A stretch of DNA of 64,000 bases from Eurosta solidaginis (GCF_040869045.1 NC_090319.1:263268897-263332896); one strand, 5' to 3'. Positions 9,022-22,896 are shown, counted from the first letter of the stretch. The notes: generated from the letters alone by a model not told the origin. Numbers and translations: made by a program.

Positions 9022-12000
9022 GTACATTTATTTATTTATTAAGAAAAGTTTTGCTTACGTTTTTTTATTAACAGTCGATAGACGCTACCTTGAGGTGGAT
9101 TTGCTTTAAATTACATTAAACTTTGCAGCTTGCATAGCTCGTTTTCGTTTGTAAATTTTACCTGTTTCATGTGACAATAATTAATGATATTCGTTTTTAT
9201 AATTGGTAACACCCGGACTACACACAAACATATGTACGTACGTGAGTTTATCGATTTCTTTAGTCGTTATGTTATGCCATTGCCGGAGAAGAGTTTAAAA
9301 CGTAAAATTTACGAGGAACTTAATGAACGATTCACATCTTCGAAGGCCGTTTTCCTTTCTAAGTATTGCTTTAGTAACTTCAGTAGTCAATAGTACCTAC
9401 CGCAGGGACGTTTTCAATGGAGAAATCTGCGCTCGAAAAGCCCGGATTACGATATATAATATGTATATAAAAATCTCGTGCGACAGTGTTAGCTGTAGAG
9501 CTCCTTTGAAATGGTTTTATTCAGTTCACAGACTACGGTAACTATTGACTGCCCTTTTACAATATGGATACCATATTGCTGCTGTTGAGAGCCCTAATAC
9601 GGATTAACCCGTTTACGTTCATATCAATGCAGGATATCTTTAGTTTCATTTATAGTTAGGGATAAAGTTAAAAAAGAGTTAGTGTTATAGTTAGAATTAC
9701 TGTTAAAGTTAGAATTAGAGGTACCCTCCGAATTTCGATATATTAAGTTTTTGGGGTCAGCTTAATAGGCTGCAGAGAATCGCACTTGATAATAGTTCTA
9801 ATTCTTTTTCCTTGCAGTGCTTTAAGCTGACACTTTTAACAAAGCGATGTCCTACTAAAACACAAATGCCCCCCTTGCACAGCTTATGAACGGGACCTAA
9901 TGACTTTCACTAGGGGCAGTATATAACAACTCTAACGAGGCAGTGAGTTTGCTGGCTATAACTACTTTTTTGACATCGACCGTAAACCACCTGAGCACTT
10001 TAGCGCCAATTAATTATGAAGATGATGGAGGGAGCTGCCTAATCTCGCGTACGTTTTTCACACAGATATCGCGGGACCAGCGGTTGGTGTCGGTTATCAT
10101 GAAGCTCGTCATAATTGCGCAAGGAATTGGGGAGGTCCATGATAAGTTGCGTTTGTGCCGTCGGTTGTTCAGCTAGAGGTTAGTATTTTTCTACCCTTTC
10201 CTCCTGAATGGACTCCCTTCTCTTCTCCGGGACGGTCACGTATATTAACAATGTCCGGTATTAGGTTTGCTGAACGTCAACAACGGTGAAAATAGGATCG
10301 GTCGGTTGCTCACATTTTATACAAAACTCTGACTCCGACGTATTGATTCTGGCAAATATCTCCCGCACTTTTATTTGTAGCTTTCTATGCAGTTTGAGCG
10401 GTGAGGTAGATTTAATTTAATACACAACTACATCGCAATGTCTGTGTAGGATGCTGACTTTCCTTGCCTGACTTGCTTTAATGATGATGCCATCTGGCTA
10501 CTCACAGCATGGTATGCAGGAGTAGTAACTTCTCTTTTTTGGGATGGCAGGCCACTAATTCATTACTTTGTTGACTTCATTCAAGTACTTTCTGACTCCC
10601 TCTATGTTAATCCTTAGTTAAAATATGTGTGCTGTAACATCCACCTTCTGCTTTGAGGCCACACCTGAGGTGTCTAGCACTCGAACGTCACTAACCATGC
10701 CAATTATGGTGCTCACGGGAGTCCGCCGAGGTAAAAAATTCAGTTGGTTTTACCAGTTGTACGTAGTGCTCCCTGCTCTCAATGCCTGAACAAGTGGGCC
10801 CTGTATTAGTAACTGTGTCATTGTTCAGCATATTTTACCGAGTATCGGCGATTAGCACCACATTATTGTCGTAGGCCGCATTATTGACAATCGTAATTGG
10901 AAACTGGCTATTCTAGTGCCAATAACGACTTAAATTCTACAGGGCTGAGCGCACTCTCCTACCTTGTCGTAGTTGGCCCCGATGTCGCTTATAGCTGTGC
11001 CTGGTATACCGGGTTGTTCCACTGCTGTAAATATCGATGTGTATAAACTCGACTTCTATTATCTTCTATTTGGCTCTGGGTAGTTACTATTAAAAGACAT
11101 AGTTGCGCTCAATGCACCTCGTCCCCTTTTTTAAGCGATCAGCTGGAGGAGCGGCGAAAATAGCTTAGCTTTAAATCAATTGTGAAGAATTGTATTCCCA
11201 GCTCGTTTGTGATTGTGAAGTAGAAGTACTTAAGCATATGAAGGTGTTAAATTTATAAGCCATATATAGCGCTTGAAAAATTAATATCCCCGAGAGTAAC
11301 TTTGAAATATCTAGTTCGTGTTTGATAAATAAGCTTTAAAATATTACGTGAAAACAAAACCACACTTTTCGTAAACCGTCACACGCCCACTTAAGGGCTA
11401 TTACAATAACAATTTCGCTTTACCGCAGTACGCAGTGAACAAACCCAAAATAACTGTACTTATTTATGGGAATTGCATTACAAAACGCCACAAAAGGTCA
11501 CAAGTGAATGAAAGCTTCTTGCTCTAACCACCATCAAAGCTCAAACTCGGGGTTACAATTAGAAATTAAAGGTTAAAATTACCAACTACATGACCATAAA
11601 CTTATTAAAATACACACATGAGTAAAAGACCAAACATACACACACACACACACCTAATCAAACATAAATGGTAAAGTTGAAATTACAAGAGATGAAACAA
11701 TTTGGAAAGAGAAAATTATTTTGTGTATGTTTAAGCCCAGCAAAAAATTATGTAAGTTATTATTAGAAATGAGGAATAATAAATAAGGAAGCGCTACTAG
11801 TTCCGAAGAGTCATAAAGGGATCAATCTTGAGTCACTGTTATTAAGGATTGTGATGTTACAGTTATTTTTGTTGTTGTTGTAGTAACAGAGAAAAAACAT
11901 TCCAGTAAAGTTTCGCGGATTGTTATCGATTCTTATAGTTCATTTCGGATATATCACCTGCAAGGACAGACGCAAATATCGCGAGAAGAGTATGATATGA

Positions 12001-12214
12001 CCACATCAAACTTTCATCCGTAAGAATCTATCATCACAGCTTCACCTGTGTAATATGTGCACTTGTATAGTCACACTTGAAACAGAATTTTCCTCGGCAG
12101 GCTAATTTAACCATTGGGGTTTTGAGTATTACAACTCCGTCAATATCAGCATAGTAACGTCTTGTCAGTATAGTAAGTGAATTACTTTGGTTCGTCTACG
12201 AATACTACTGCCTG
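9022..12214. other. Unrecognised AT-rich region
   Basis: About 3.2 kb without a coding region or element I can name. A short TTAGAATTA-like direct repetition is seen at 9655-9722, and a (CA)n run at 11638-11653. The stretch 10.2-11.0 kb looks like degraded coding DNA in places but gives no recognisable family. Confidence 0.4.
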
Positions 12215-12400
12215 GGTGTTGTTGTAGAGACAAAGGCACACCCCCGAAGGTTTTGGAGAGTGTTATTGATGTTGATGATCTTTAGCCGGATATAGATCCT
12301 CTATGTTCCTATAACGAGAAGTAAGTTATAAGCCCAACCATCTCGCGAATGATATAATATGACCACATTGAACCTTACAGGAAAAAGTGGGTTTTGCTGT
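12215..12400 (+). repeat. Diverged copy of the GTTGTTGTAG / CCCGAAGG repeat family
   Basis: The copy shares the order GTTGTTGTAG, CCCCCGAAGG, GAGTGTTATTGATG and GCCCAACCATCTCG with the better copy in reverse at 51868-52290. The family has no coding capacity and I cannot assign its class. Confidence 0.45.
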
Positions 12401-12439
12401 CATCCAAGAAAGAATCGGAGCATTCGCACTTGGCAGCCA

Positions 12440-12515
12440 TGCCACTGTTACGGATATAAATTCGAAACTGTGAGAGACTTACTCTATCTGGGAACAGTGA
12501 AAACAATGCCAACTT
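12440..12515 (+). repeat. Short LINE fragment
   Basis: The + strand reads an F-E-T-V-R-D-type stretch (AAATTCGAAACTGTGAGAG at about 12460), matching the LINE piece at 182-230. Confidence 0.4.
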
Positions 12516-12534
12516 AGAAATCAAAAGAAGTGGG

Positions 12535-12855
12535 AATGAGAAAGGGAGTGGTAGTGTAAGTAGGAATGGGAGTAGGAGTAGGAATACAAGTATGAGTAGG
12601 AGTATGAGTATGAGTATGAGTAGGAGTAGTAGTAGAAGTAGAAATAGGAGTGAAAGCTGAAGTGGGAGTAGGAATACGAGTAGGAGTAGGATGAGGGGTA
12701 GAAATAGGAGTAGGAGTGGGAATAGGAGGAGCAGTGGGAGTTGGAGTAAGAGTGGGACTAGGAGTGGGAGTTCGAGTGTGAGTTTGAGTCGCAGTGGAAA
12801 TGCATGGGAGTTAAAGTGGGAGTTGGAGTGGGGGTGAGAATTGGAGTGAAGTGGG
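12535..12855 (+). repeat. Imperfect hexamer repeat (GGGAGT/AGGAGT/ATGAGT)n
   Basis: More than 40 units of six bases in the GAGTAG/GAGTGG class give a purine-only strand of about 320 bases. The complementary motif (ACTCCC/ACTCCT) recurs less regularly at 49.64-49.83 kb. Confidence 0.8.
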
Positions 12856-12860
12856 AAAAC

Positions 12861-14725
12861 GACTGGGATTGTTAGTCATCTAAGGAAATAAGCCAAAAAT
12901 TAGGCGCTATTTTTTGGTGGGAAACTGTTGATGTATGTACATAAGTATGCACGTCTGTATGATTATAACTAACTTTAAGGATACACGAAAATGGCTGGTA
13001 CAGTGGGCGGTTTGTTCTAATATGTTCTTGAGAGTATGCCCGATACAGATATTTGGGTATTGGTTAGCGGTTGTAATATTATGTTTGTGTATATTTTGCT
13101 TATGTGATATGCAAGTGGCATACGAAATGAGCCCTCAAGGTGTCGTAAAGCAATCAACAAACGAGCTAAAGATTGCCATTGCGGTTACATTTCGCATATA
13201 TAATTATGGGTTAAGGCGCTCTCAAGAGTTGAGCGACTATGTAGATAATAGTACCGTACACGCCCATTTTGTGTGCTTAAGCAAAAGTACAAGCTAACTA
13301 TACTGAAGACATACATACATGCAAGTATTAGTACAACTAAAATGATACTTGAGGTTGATAAACACACACAAACTCAAATACACATATACACTCAAAACAT
13401 CAGAAATTAGCGCATCAAAGTAATTCATGCTAAAGTCAATTTGGGCAAGTGTTGTCAAATAGCCAAAAAAAAAACAAGAATGAAAAAATGTTTGACCAAG
13501 TCAAAAGTGTCTTGTGTACATAGAAACTCATGCGCCAAAATGGTAATTAAGTGCTAAATAAACAACATCCATTAAGCAAAAGAACGATGGACTCCCATCA
13601 GCATTGTCCATGTTGACGAGAAAAAAAAACTCATTCATAGGCAGTTACACGGTTTTACGAGAATTTGCTGTTTTCGCTTAGGAAACGTCAATCACATACT
13701 GTGGTCCACCTAAGCATAGTTTCTCACTCTTTTGGAGCATCCAATATACTGGTAGCTATACTGGATGACATATCTCGAGAAAAAACATCCATTTGCCTCA
13801 TCTTTATATCATTTGAGCTAAAACACATGTGTAAACGGCGTAATTGCGGGTAAGAGCAAATATAATATACCCAGTATTAATTTCTTTATAATGGTGGCAA
13901 TTAAATTTTACAAAAAACCAGCTTTTATCAGCGGATCTATACGAGGAGTGAAGGCTTATCTGAGTTCAAAATTTAAGGTACATATCCGTAGCGGTTGAGT
14001 TATCTAAACAAAAGACTCACGTTCGTATAGAGCTCAGCTGTTTGTCTGATACCCACCCTGGGTTCGTATTTTGGCAAGTATCTCTTAAATCATATGATAT
14101 ATCCAATTAAAAGATACCGCTTGCTGCATAAATGATTCGATCCTTTTTTTGATACCTATAATATAAAAATGGCCTTTGGCCCCATTTCGGCTTTAATTTG
14201 AATCGATATCTCCAAAACATTTTGAGACATCCAAATTTTGTTTATACTTTGTGCCCTTTCCGATTCTATGCAACTATAAAATTCTATTATTTGATGATAA
14301 TTTTAGGCATACCTTTGATATCAGAGTTGTTAAGGAATGCAATCACCGCGGAATGCAATCCATGCATTCCCATTCCTGGAGTAACACTTTTCGATTGCGA
14401 CCTTTGTTCCTTTTTTTGAAATAATGAAACTATTTTTTTTATTCATTATTCCGGTATTGTTAGTCCGGACTAATTATTCTTTTTGCATTCCTCAAGATGA
14501 ATAACAAAATTCAAAAGCATTCCTCTTATGGAACAACAATAATCAAAATCATTCCGGAAGTGAATAAAAATATTTAAAAGCGAAAGGAATGCAAAGGGTT
14601 GCGGAATGCATTCCTCTAAGTATTGCAGTCCAATGAATGCAATCCACGGAAAAAATAAGAGGAAAAGATAAGGAGTAATTAATCTGGACTGCAAAATGGA
14701 ATAATGAGTAAAATTTTTTATTCGT
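12861..14725. other. No gene recognised
   Basis: AT-rich DNA with short open frames only; I find no family match, splice-supported exon or terminal repeat. Confidence 0.45.
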
Positions 14726-15319
14726 TATTATACCTTTCATGAACATGAAATGGTATATTAAGTTTGGTCCGATGTTTGTATCGTTGAGAAATATAGAAGA
14801 TATACTCACCACTAAGTATACCGAATTGATCAGGGCGACGAACTGAGTTGAATGCAATGCCCGTCTGTCCGTCCGTCCGTCAGTATGTCTCTTTGAACGT
14901 AAACTAGTCCCTCAAATTTTGAGATATCTCAATGAAATTTATATGAAATTATATTAGACATTTTGTCGGATCCGGTAGGATGGGACCACTGTAACATATA
15001 TCTCCCATACAACCGATCGTTCAGATAAGACGATTTTGGTCATTCCTGCCGCAGTTTAGAAAGTATAAACGTGAAACTCGGTGACATATATTTTAATATA
15101 TCATAGAAGATTTCCTGTAAAAATCATTTCGATCGGAGCTATATATAATATATATCCCATTTTGCCATTTTTTCTTTTATTTTTAACTTAAAAATCGTTT
15201 AGGTGTGTACATCTGTTCACTATATATTTCTTATCTTATACATCCGATTAATTGGAGATTACGATCGGGATAAGATTATTGTTCAGCCCCACAGCCGAAG
15301 ACAGTCCCGTCCTTACTTG
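14726..15319 (-). repeat. Short copy of the CTTTCATGAA-type fly repeat
   Basis: It begins TTATTATACCTTTCATGAA, has a (GTCC)n run near 14864-14880 and ends with AGTCCCGTCCTTACTTG. This is the 40126-42470 element in reverse with most of the internal 152-bp units missing. Confidence 0.7.
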
Positions 15320-15585
15320 TTTAAAATGGAATGCATTCCTTAACAGCTCTGTTCGATATTCACACTGGAAAAAATATTGAGATTTCGCGCTATATGAGTC
15401 ACAGTCTCTTCTTATCATCTGCACAAAATTTTGAAGATGTAAATAAAATTCTTTTCAGGACCACGAAAAAATATCAAAATTTTCTGAAACATCCGCCCAG
15501 TAGCTTAATCCTAAAAGCGTTGCAAACATACTGAGTCAGTCATCTCATCAGCTTTCGCATATATAATATAAGTAAGATCCAATCG

Positions 15586-15852
15586 TCTTGGTAAGATGGT
15601 GGCGTGTGTGCCTATAGGTCCTCGGCTCAAGTCCCAGCAATAAGCAAATTAAATACTTAAGAAACGCCTTTGCTAAACAGGGTCGTATTTCTGCCCTGAG
15701 AAGCTTCTTCAGCAGAAATTCATCTGGCGATGTCATTTGGGGCCGGCATAAGACATGTAGAATCTGTCTCTACAACTTATGGGAAAAAATATTCAAATTG
15801 AAAACGAGCTCGGCATAAGTCTGCTCTGAGGTATAACGTGCCAAGTTTTTTT
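15586..15852 (+). mobile_element. Family A-like SINE with a different tRNA head
   Basis: The body (GTATTTCTGCC, TCATCTGG, GGCATAAGACATGTAG) is a diverged version of the family A SINE body. The head is unlike it: GGTAAGATGGTGGCGTGTG followed by a B-box-like GGCTCAAGTCCCA. It appears to be a related SINE whose promoter head has been exchanged or has diverged strongly. Confidence 0.55.
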
Positions 15853-18800
15853 TTTAAATCCAAACGGAGTAATTTCAACCGTATATCGATATCGTACCAA
15901 TTGATCTTTACTAGTGTCACCGCTAATCATTTTCGTTGATCTAGAGCAAAACTCAAAGGCGAAGACAAGAGTGTGTGCCGACTACAGGGAGGTGCGATTA
16001 CTTAAAAAAAAACAAAACAGGTCTCAGCGCTGCTGGCAGGCAATAAGGGAGGTCGGCATCACACCTTTTATCGAAGAGCAAGCATCGATCCTACTGTCCT
16101 AGTACCGATCACCCCTGTATTATTACTAAGTTTTCCGTCAGGAGTTTGTTTTAGGAACTAGTATCAAAGTCCGTTTGGTTTCAATACCGTACGTACGTTA
16201 GTGCATTAATTAAGAGTCCTTTTACAATTTTTCTTTATTCCTCGTGTTACTATACTTAGGCAGTTGTTTGTTGATATGAACATCTTTATAATATAAAAAG
16301 CCTTAAGATCTGCTAAAAATACGTTCCTGAGTAGTAGTCAGCACTCAGCAATCGGAAAGCGCAGTCTTCGATCAGAACTGGCCTATGGTTGGTAAGGTAT
16401 GGTTGGAAAGTCTCATGTTTCAAATCCGTGACTTCATTTCTGTATTTAAATAATGCTCAAAAGCGTCAAAATTGAAACGGACCTTTCTACTTTGTTACTT
16501 TCATCTAGGGGCATGAGCCCAGCCCTCTGAGTGGTTGTAAAGCCCTACTTTCCAATCCATGACTTTACATATTAACTTTGAGATCCTGAAGTTTACCTAC
16601 CATCAACTGAATTGATTTCAGTTGGACAGCACAGACCAAGGGCGTTTCCTGATAAGTATTTTGGGGTTATTATGTGTGGGTGAAACAAATTTATTTTTGT
16701 GAAAAAAATCAGAAAAAGCAATTTCATACAATTATTAATACATCAATGCTGATCGACTTCATCCTTATTCGAGACATGTTAATACTCAGCTTACGGTATA
16801 AGCATAAACGCAACCAGAACGTCAATATAGTGAGGCCGAAAGGCTTTAAATATAGGACCGATGCGAGGTCCCTACATCGAGTAGTATCACAATATGCTTT
16901 ATTCTTTATTCTTTTTTTCTTCGCCGGTGTTCTCTGAGAGCACATCTGTAGAACATTTCGAGTAGATGCCGAGCAAAATAATGGAATGGGAGCATCTGGT
17001 ATGATTCTGCATATAGACCGCGTTGAAAAGCAAGGCAAATTTTAAAAAATAAAAGATGTCGTCGCAGAATATTGGGAGTATGAATAGCGTTTGATTTTGC
17101 CAACAAAGTCCGTTTCTGTGCTGTGATGAATTCTCATAGAAAACCATAGATCTGACAGACCCATGCCTAGAGAGTGCTTATCTTAGACGAAGTCAAGAGC
17201 GCCTAGGGCAGATGCTTATTCCGAGCCCACAATGTGATGATGCATTGCCTGCGAAGATATTCAAATATGGTGGCAAACTGCGCTAAATATCGATTGCACC
17301 TTTAGGCTGCGGCTTCAGATCTGACAAATCTACGACTTATAGACTTTCAATGTGCCACAAAATGTAAGAAAACCGTGAAAATAAATCTCCTCTCACATTG
17401 AAATCAACCTCTCCTTGTGATTTTTTTTATTCAGGCTTCAAGTGGGTATTGGAGGCATCCCATCTTCGATGTTATCAACAGCTCAAATAGACGAGATCAA
17501 TCGGGAAAAACTAATCTTCTACCAGTACTGCCTCATCGGAGAAAGTAAGTAGTACAAATCGTAAGCGTATCGCCTGTACTTGACTGTTTGATGCTATAAG
17601 AAGATCTTCTGCCCTGATAATTGCACCATATTGAATAACTGAGCATATAAAGATCGGCTACAATCGAACCTCGACACCCTTACTTTTTTCAAAGCAATTT
17701 AATTTTAGAAAATTAAGCAAACTCTGCATACAATGTTGCCGACAGCTCATTATGTTCTTTATTATAATCTTAAAACATTAAAAGGGCTTGCACTATCGGG
17801 TATGTCAGCTTTACTAGATTACATATCTTTAGGAAATCGGCCATCGCCTCTACTTCATGTTTATCAACTTAAACATAAACCCCAAGTACATACACAGACA
17901 TATATACATATTAGAAGAAGTCCTTACTTGAATCGGCCAAATACTCTATCCACTCGACACGACATAATGTTTTGGCCATGATAAATGAATTGAGGCTGCT
18001 TAATTACTCCCCAAACTGTCGTATAGGCATTTTCAATGTTATGTGCCACTGGACCGTAGCAAAGTGAATTGAACAAAGGACTAAGTCTTCTTCTTACATA
18101 ACATACTTGTTTGTACACCTACATATATACATATATATACACACATATATACTTATGCATGCACTTGTACTTGATCTTGTAGTGGAGGACAACAACAAAG
18201 CTCTCCAAAACAACCCGTCCGGTCCATTGCGAGTTAGCTTGTGACTCCTTCTTTCGTACTATTTATATCTGCTATGTTTCTTGTCCATAACAGTTTTTGT
18301 AATGACCAAAGGGTCTTCAATAGATTTCAATGCAGGTATTGGTTGAATATGTCGCTTGTTGTTGTTGCATGTTTCAGAAGTTACATTGAACTTGCAGATT
18401 CGTTAGTAAGAAGTTAGTGTAAATAAACCGATGTGCATTATTTATTTCAATATAAATATTTCATACAGTTATTTACATGACTAAGTAGTTATATTTTATA
18501 GGAAACGAATGTCAACTTGAGCATCCAAATAAGAGTTGACGCTTTTTGTATTGCAGCTATAAGTTCTGTATACAGGAAAGGAGAATTGGTCAACTTGAAA
18601 ACGAATATTTTTGATAAGTTTTCTTATGCATCAGTGAGTATTTTAGTATTTTTCTTTACTAACTTCTCAAAGTTTTTAGAATTAGTCGCCAAAAGAGCTT
18701 GAGCTTGACCATTCATTGAAGAAAAAGGGACGAACAGATATGTTTCACATAAAGTAAGGTTTATTTGGGCGCAGCTGTACCACAGCCAATCAAAAAAACG

Positions 18801-19412
18801 AGTTTTCGCCATTTCAAAATACAATTTATGCATAGAACTTGCACAAGATTCTTTTGCTAGTCAGAATGATTCCGAAAATAGCCTATTGTAGGTTGAATGC
18901 CCCGTGTCGCAAACGTTGAGACCTCAGTGACTCCTATACAAAATACCAAAGGTCTGGATCGAACAAATAGATTGGTCGAAGAAGATGAGCAGGAGAGTAT
19001 TACTGGTCCGAAGAGACTCACATATACTCTGATGGGGTGCACCACCCACTTTCGAAAATTATCTAGACCAAATATATTTAGAGCTATATTGATTTATGAG
19101 AACCATTCAGAGGGTAGTAAGGGGTTGATAGGGGGGGGGGGGGGGGGAGACAAGTATTCAACGCTCGCTTTTCCTCATTTGCTAGACTTCAATATTAATG
19201 ACGCAGAATGCGCGTCATCAGTAGCTATCTCAATAACCGTATTCCCTATAAATTAAACTTCTCGAGGTCCGCTGACCATTAATGTCACATGTGGAGTATC
19301 ACAGAGATCAATTCTCGGGTTTGACGCAAAAACACAGAGCAAGCAGGCATAAAGCTCAATCATGTCATGATACGTAGAAAGGAGTTTCTGGGATGGCAGC
19401 AGAAAAAACAGT
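15853..19412. other. No gene recognised
   Basis: Mostly unique-looking AT-rich sequence. Weak tRNA B-box-like strings occur near 16420 and 16545 without a full tRNA fold. A poly-G run of 17 lies at 19131-19147. No exon or transposon end could be supported. Confidence 0.4.
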
Positions 19413-19420
19413 GTCGATAC

Positions 19421-20835
19421 TAGAGATATACGCCGCCGATAAACGCCGCCGCCGCCGCCGATTTTGGTCGTTTTTTGCACGCCGCCGCCGAATGTCAAAA
19501 ATATCGGCGTGGCGGCGCGGCGTCCGGCGCTTTACTATATTTTCTACTCGTTTAAGACTGTTTAGGCCATTTATTTTTCATGTCGAAAATTGGTCGGATA
19601 TGGTCGAAAGTGGTATCAACGGATGCGCATCATTGCCAGTTATAAGAAATTTAACTCTTTATAACTATTCAAAAGTTATTTAAAATAACAGGCGCTTTCG
19701 ATATCAGCTTAGCACGGACTTTCCATCACCCAATTCAGCAAGTTATTAAAACAATATACTAAAAGAAAAGTTATATAATAAATTTATATGCTCACTTTGC
19801 ATTTTTGAAAAAATTAATAATGAACAATTAATTCAAATAAAATGACCCAAGGTGAACATGTTTTTAAATTGTCCTCAAGAATAAGCGATATCAGTGATGC
19901 AAAATCCTTTAGTAGGTTCTAGGGGTACAAACACTCCTTTGAAATTATTCTTACCTCATACTTAAGTTGAGGATATATGTACATATGAAAAGGGTTTGAA
20001 AAATCGCTTGGGCTTACATTGAAACATCTGTTGTTTATTTGCGAAACTATACAATAGCGTCTGAAATGTTAATTTTGATTTTCACACTTCATCCTTCAAC
20101 ACCCAAGTCTCCCGGTTTGATATTTCCTAAAGTTGGCGGCTCTATCCAAAACTAGTCCCTTGGAGTGAATCACATTGATCATAGTCTATCAACCAAGTTT
20201 AAATATCACTTACACGTTACGGCTCCTTTTACAATTTTGAATACGTAGGCACATATATCTACCAGGTGAGGCTTTGTCCTTCGCAAGAACACTCAAAGTG
20301 GTGAAGCAAAAGCATTCCCAAGACAGTGGAACTAATGACCGTGTGTGATACTACCCTAACGTGGACAGTCGAACTTGTCTGAAAACTGAAGTTACGCGGT
20401 CATCCATAATGAGCTCCTATATCGTAAGGCCGGAAAACAGTAGTTAAAAACTTTCAACTTAAAAAATCAATGTTGTGAACACAAACGTCTGCAATCTTTG
20501 GTCTACATTTTAAAAATTTGATCCAGGGTCCTTGTAAAATTTTAATTATGTAGATGCGCCGAGGACTATACGGATTTTCACCCATGACGCAATGACATCC
20601 ACTTAGACTGCTTATGATTTCGTCACTCCCAAAATTTTTGAACGGTCTGCGAGATTTTGATGCAAAAACCCCGGATCTTTCCGAAATGGCCAACACGTTG
20701 ATTTCCAAACAAAACCTTTCCTAAATATTCTTTTTTTTAAATAGAAAAATCAAGCTTTTAAAGTAAGAACACCGGCGTACGTCGGCGCGCCGCCTACGCC
20801 GCCGCCGCCGATAAAGTGATCGGCGTAAACCTCTA
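19421..20835. mobile_element. Non-autonomous hAT-type transposon with GCC-rich ends
   Basis: The 8-bp direct repeat GTCGATAC flanks it (19413-19420 and 20836-20843), the size typical of hAT insertions. Its ends are inverted: TAGAGATATACGCCG on the left, CGGCGTAAACCTCTA on the right, fitting the hAT pattern. Just inside both ends are arrays of CGCCGC units (19428-19490 and 20772-20822), remarkable in an AT-rich neighbourhood. No hAT transposase signature was found in the 1.4-kb interior. Confidence 0.75.
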
Positions 20836-20889
20836 GTCGATACCCCTTATAAAAAAGGCGCATACCGCAAGAAGTTGGTTTTGAAACTA

Positions 20890-21600
20890 TTTATGCGTAA
20901 GGGCGCTTAGCTGCCTAAGTGATTTTGGTCGTTGCATAACAAGTCATGCCAGCTATCGCTGTTTCGTGATAATTGACGCCAATTGGGAGCACCAAGGGAG
21001 GTCAAGTCTTCCTCTACCTGCCTCTCCCAATTCAGTGCAACTTTCCCCCTTCTCTGCTTCCAAACTGCGGTGTCTACTGAAATAATTTCTTGGCCGAAGC
21101 GTCTTCGTCCATTCGCATAACAGGACCTAAGACTTGGGGTTTTTATTCGCTACACTATCGTCTTATCTGCGTAAAGTTCACACAGCTCATCATTATAACT
21201 CCTTCGATACTCGCCGTCAACATTACGGAAATGACCATAAATCTTCCGGAGAAATTTTCTTTCGAACACTCCAATAACCACCTCATCTTTTTTCGACACC
21301 GTCTATGATTCCGAGCCATACATCAGGACAGGTATGATGAGCGACTTGTAGAGCATGATTTTTGTTCGCCGAGAGAGCACTTCACTTTTCAATTGCCCAC
21401 TCAGTCCAAAGTAGCACTTGTTGGCAAGTTTTATTGTCCGTTTAATTTCTAAGCTGACATTGTTTTCGCTGTAAATGCAGGCTTCCAAATAGATCAAATC
21501 TTTCACTCTTATACCCTGCGTGCTAAGCATCGCAGGATGGGGGATACCTGAGTTCGTAGAGGAACGCATCTTAGGAAGGGGGATACCTGACTTCGTAGAG
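20890..21600 (-). pseudogene. LINE ORF2 C-terminal fragment
   Basis: The minus strand reads a C-terminal LINE segment: NVSLEIKRTIKLANKCYFGL and LYKSLIIPVLMYGSES (about 21305-21475). These are the standard R-I-x-x-A-N-x-x-Y-F-G-L and L-P-V-L-x-Y-G-x-E blocks behind the reverse transcriptase. Lower coordinates continue the frame in broken form to the 3' end near 20890. The part from 21525 to 21605 is a 41-bp tandem duplication carrying GGGGGATACCTGA twice, not part of the ORF. Confidence 0.7.
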
Positions 21601-21609
21601 GAACACATT

Positions 21610-22664
21610 TCATTTCATTTATGAGCAATCTCCTAGTACACTAATGAGCCTTTAGAAACTTAATTTTAAAGTAAAACTGAACAACGACGATATTATCTAA
21701 GGACTTACAGTAAATTTCCTTAAAAACTACCTAAGCGAAAGTACTTCAATCTTAAAGTCTCAGCAAATATGATTGCTCCTCATAATAACGAAAACTTAGG
21801 TATTTTCAAAGCAAACAATTTTATCAAATTGCGCAGACAAGGCCAACGAACGCATGACTTTGTATTATTTTTCTCAAAAATTGAAGGTTATGAGCTCATT
21901 CATTCCTTCATATTCATTCAATCATCCATCAAATGCAGAAACGCACTTGTCAGTGACACTTTCAATAGAATGAAAGCGAAAATAAAGAAATTGTTTTCAG
22001 TACACAATGAGAGTTTAGCATCAGACTCTGGGGACGTAAAGTGATTGAGAATGAAGGAATGGGTAAAGCACATTAGTAAAAGACGATAGCCAAAAGTTTG
22101 AGCCATTATTAAAGTATTAAGTTTGTATAAGAATTTACAGAAATCCAATGCAAAATTTCGCCAACGCAATTTAATAAATTTTATGCTTATTTATTTTAAA
22201 TAAATTTCATTTCATCTGTAAAAAATGTGTTTCCTGTCTGGATAGCATTTTACTCACCGCCCTTGCCGCTCAGCACTCATACCACTATTGCTGGTATAAT
22301 CAAAAACGCATTAAATCATCGTTTTTTTCGTGTACTCATTCATTTATTTGTTTACCGTTATTTCTAGTATGTAGTAATGTTGTAGTATTTTTCAGATGGT
22401 GAGAGCGCGAGTAAATATCCATTTGTCCGTTTTTGGCCGCAAGTGAAAATAACAATTTTGTCACTTAACGTACTGCACCAAAGAGCGGACACAGACACAA
22501 ATGCACACCCAATAGTTAGCGCTTCTAGGCACTGGCGCAGATAGAAGGGGTAGAATTTTCCTTGCAGTTATTCATATAATATCAGCCTTTAAATAAGATT
22601 CTGAGTGTCGTCCTGAGATATTTTGAGCAGCTCCGATTGGCAGATCGACCTAAGTATGATAAGA
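21610..22664. other. No gene recognised
   Basis: No coding region or transposon end is apparent. Confidence 0.4.
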
Positions 22665-22896
22665 GTTAAATTAAAATTCCAGTTTTAATTTAAATTTTAA
22701 TTTCATTTTAAATTTTATTTAAATATTAATATTGATTTACATCAAAATTTTTGTTTTAATTTTAATTCTAGTTTTAATTTTAGTTTTAATTTTAATTTTT
22801 GTTTTAATTTTAATTCTAGTTTTAGTTTTAATTATAATTTTTAATTTAATCTAAATTTAAACTTAAATTTAAATTAAGTTAGTTTTAGTTTTAATT
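22665..22896. repeat. Low-complexity (TTTTAATTTTAG)n tract, left
   Basis: Degenerate TTTTAATTT and TTTTAGTTT units cover the tract. It ends TTTTAGTTTTAATT at 22883-22896, and the same 14 bases occur at 29189-29202 at the start of the sister tract. Confidence 0.7.

Noticed and set aside
12935..13297. 120-codon open frame on the + strand
   Set aside because: No family match, no codon or splice support; hydrophobic translation of AT-rich DNA.
16380..16590. B-box-like strings as further SINEs
   Set aside because: No A box at proper spacing, no matching second copy and no target duplication.
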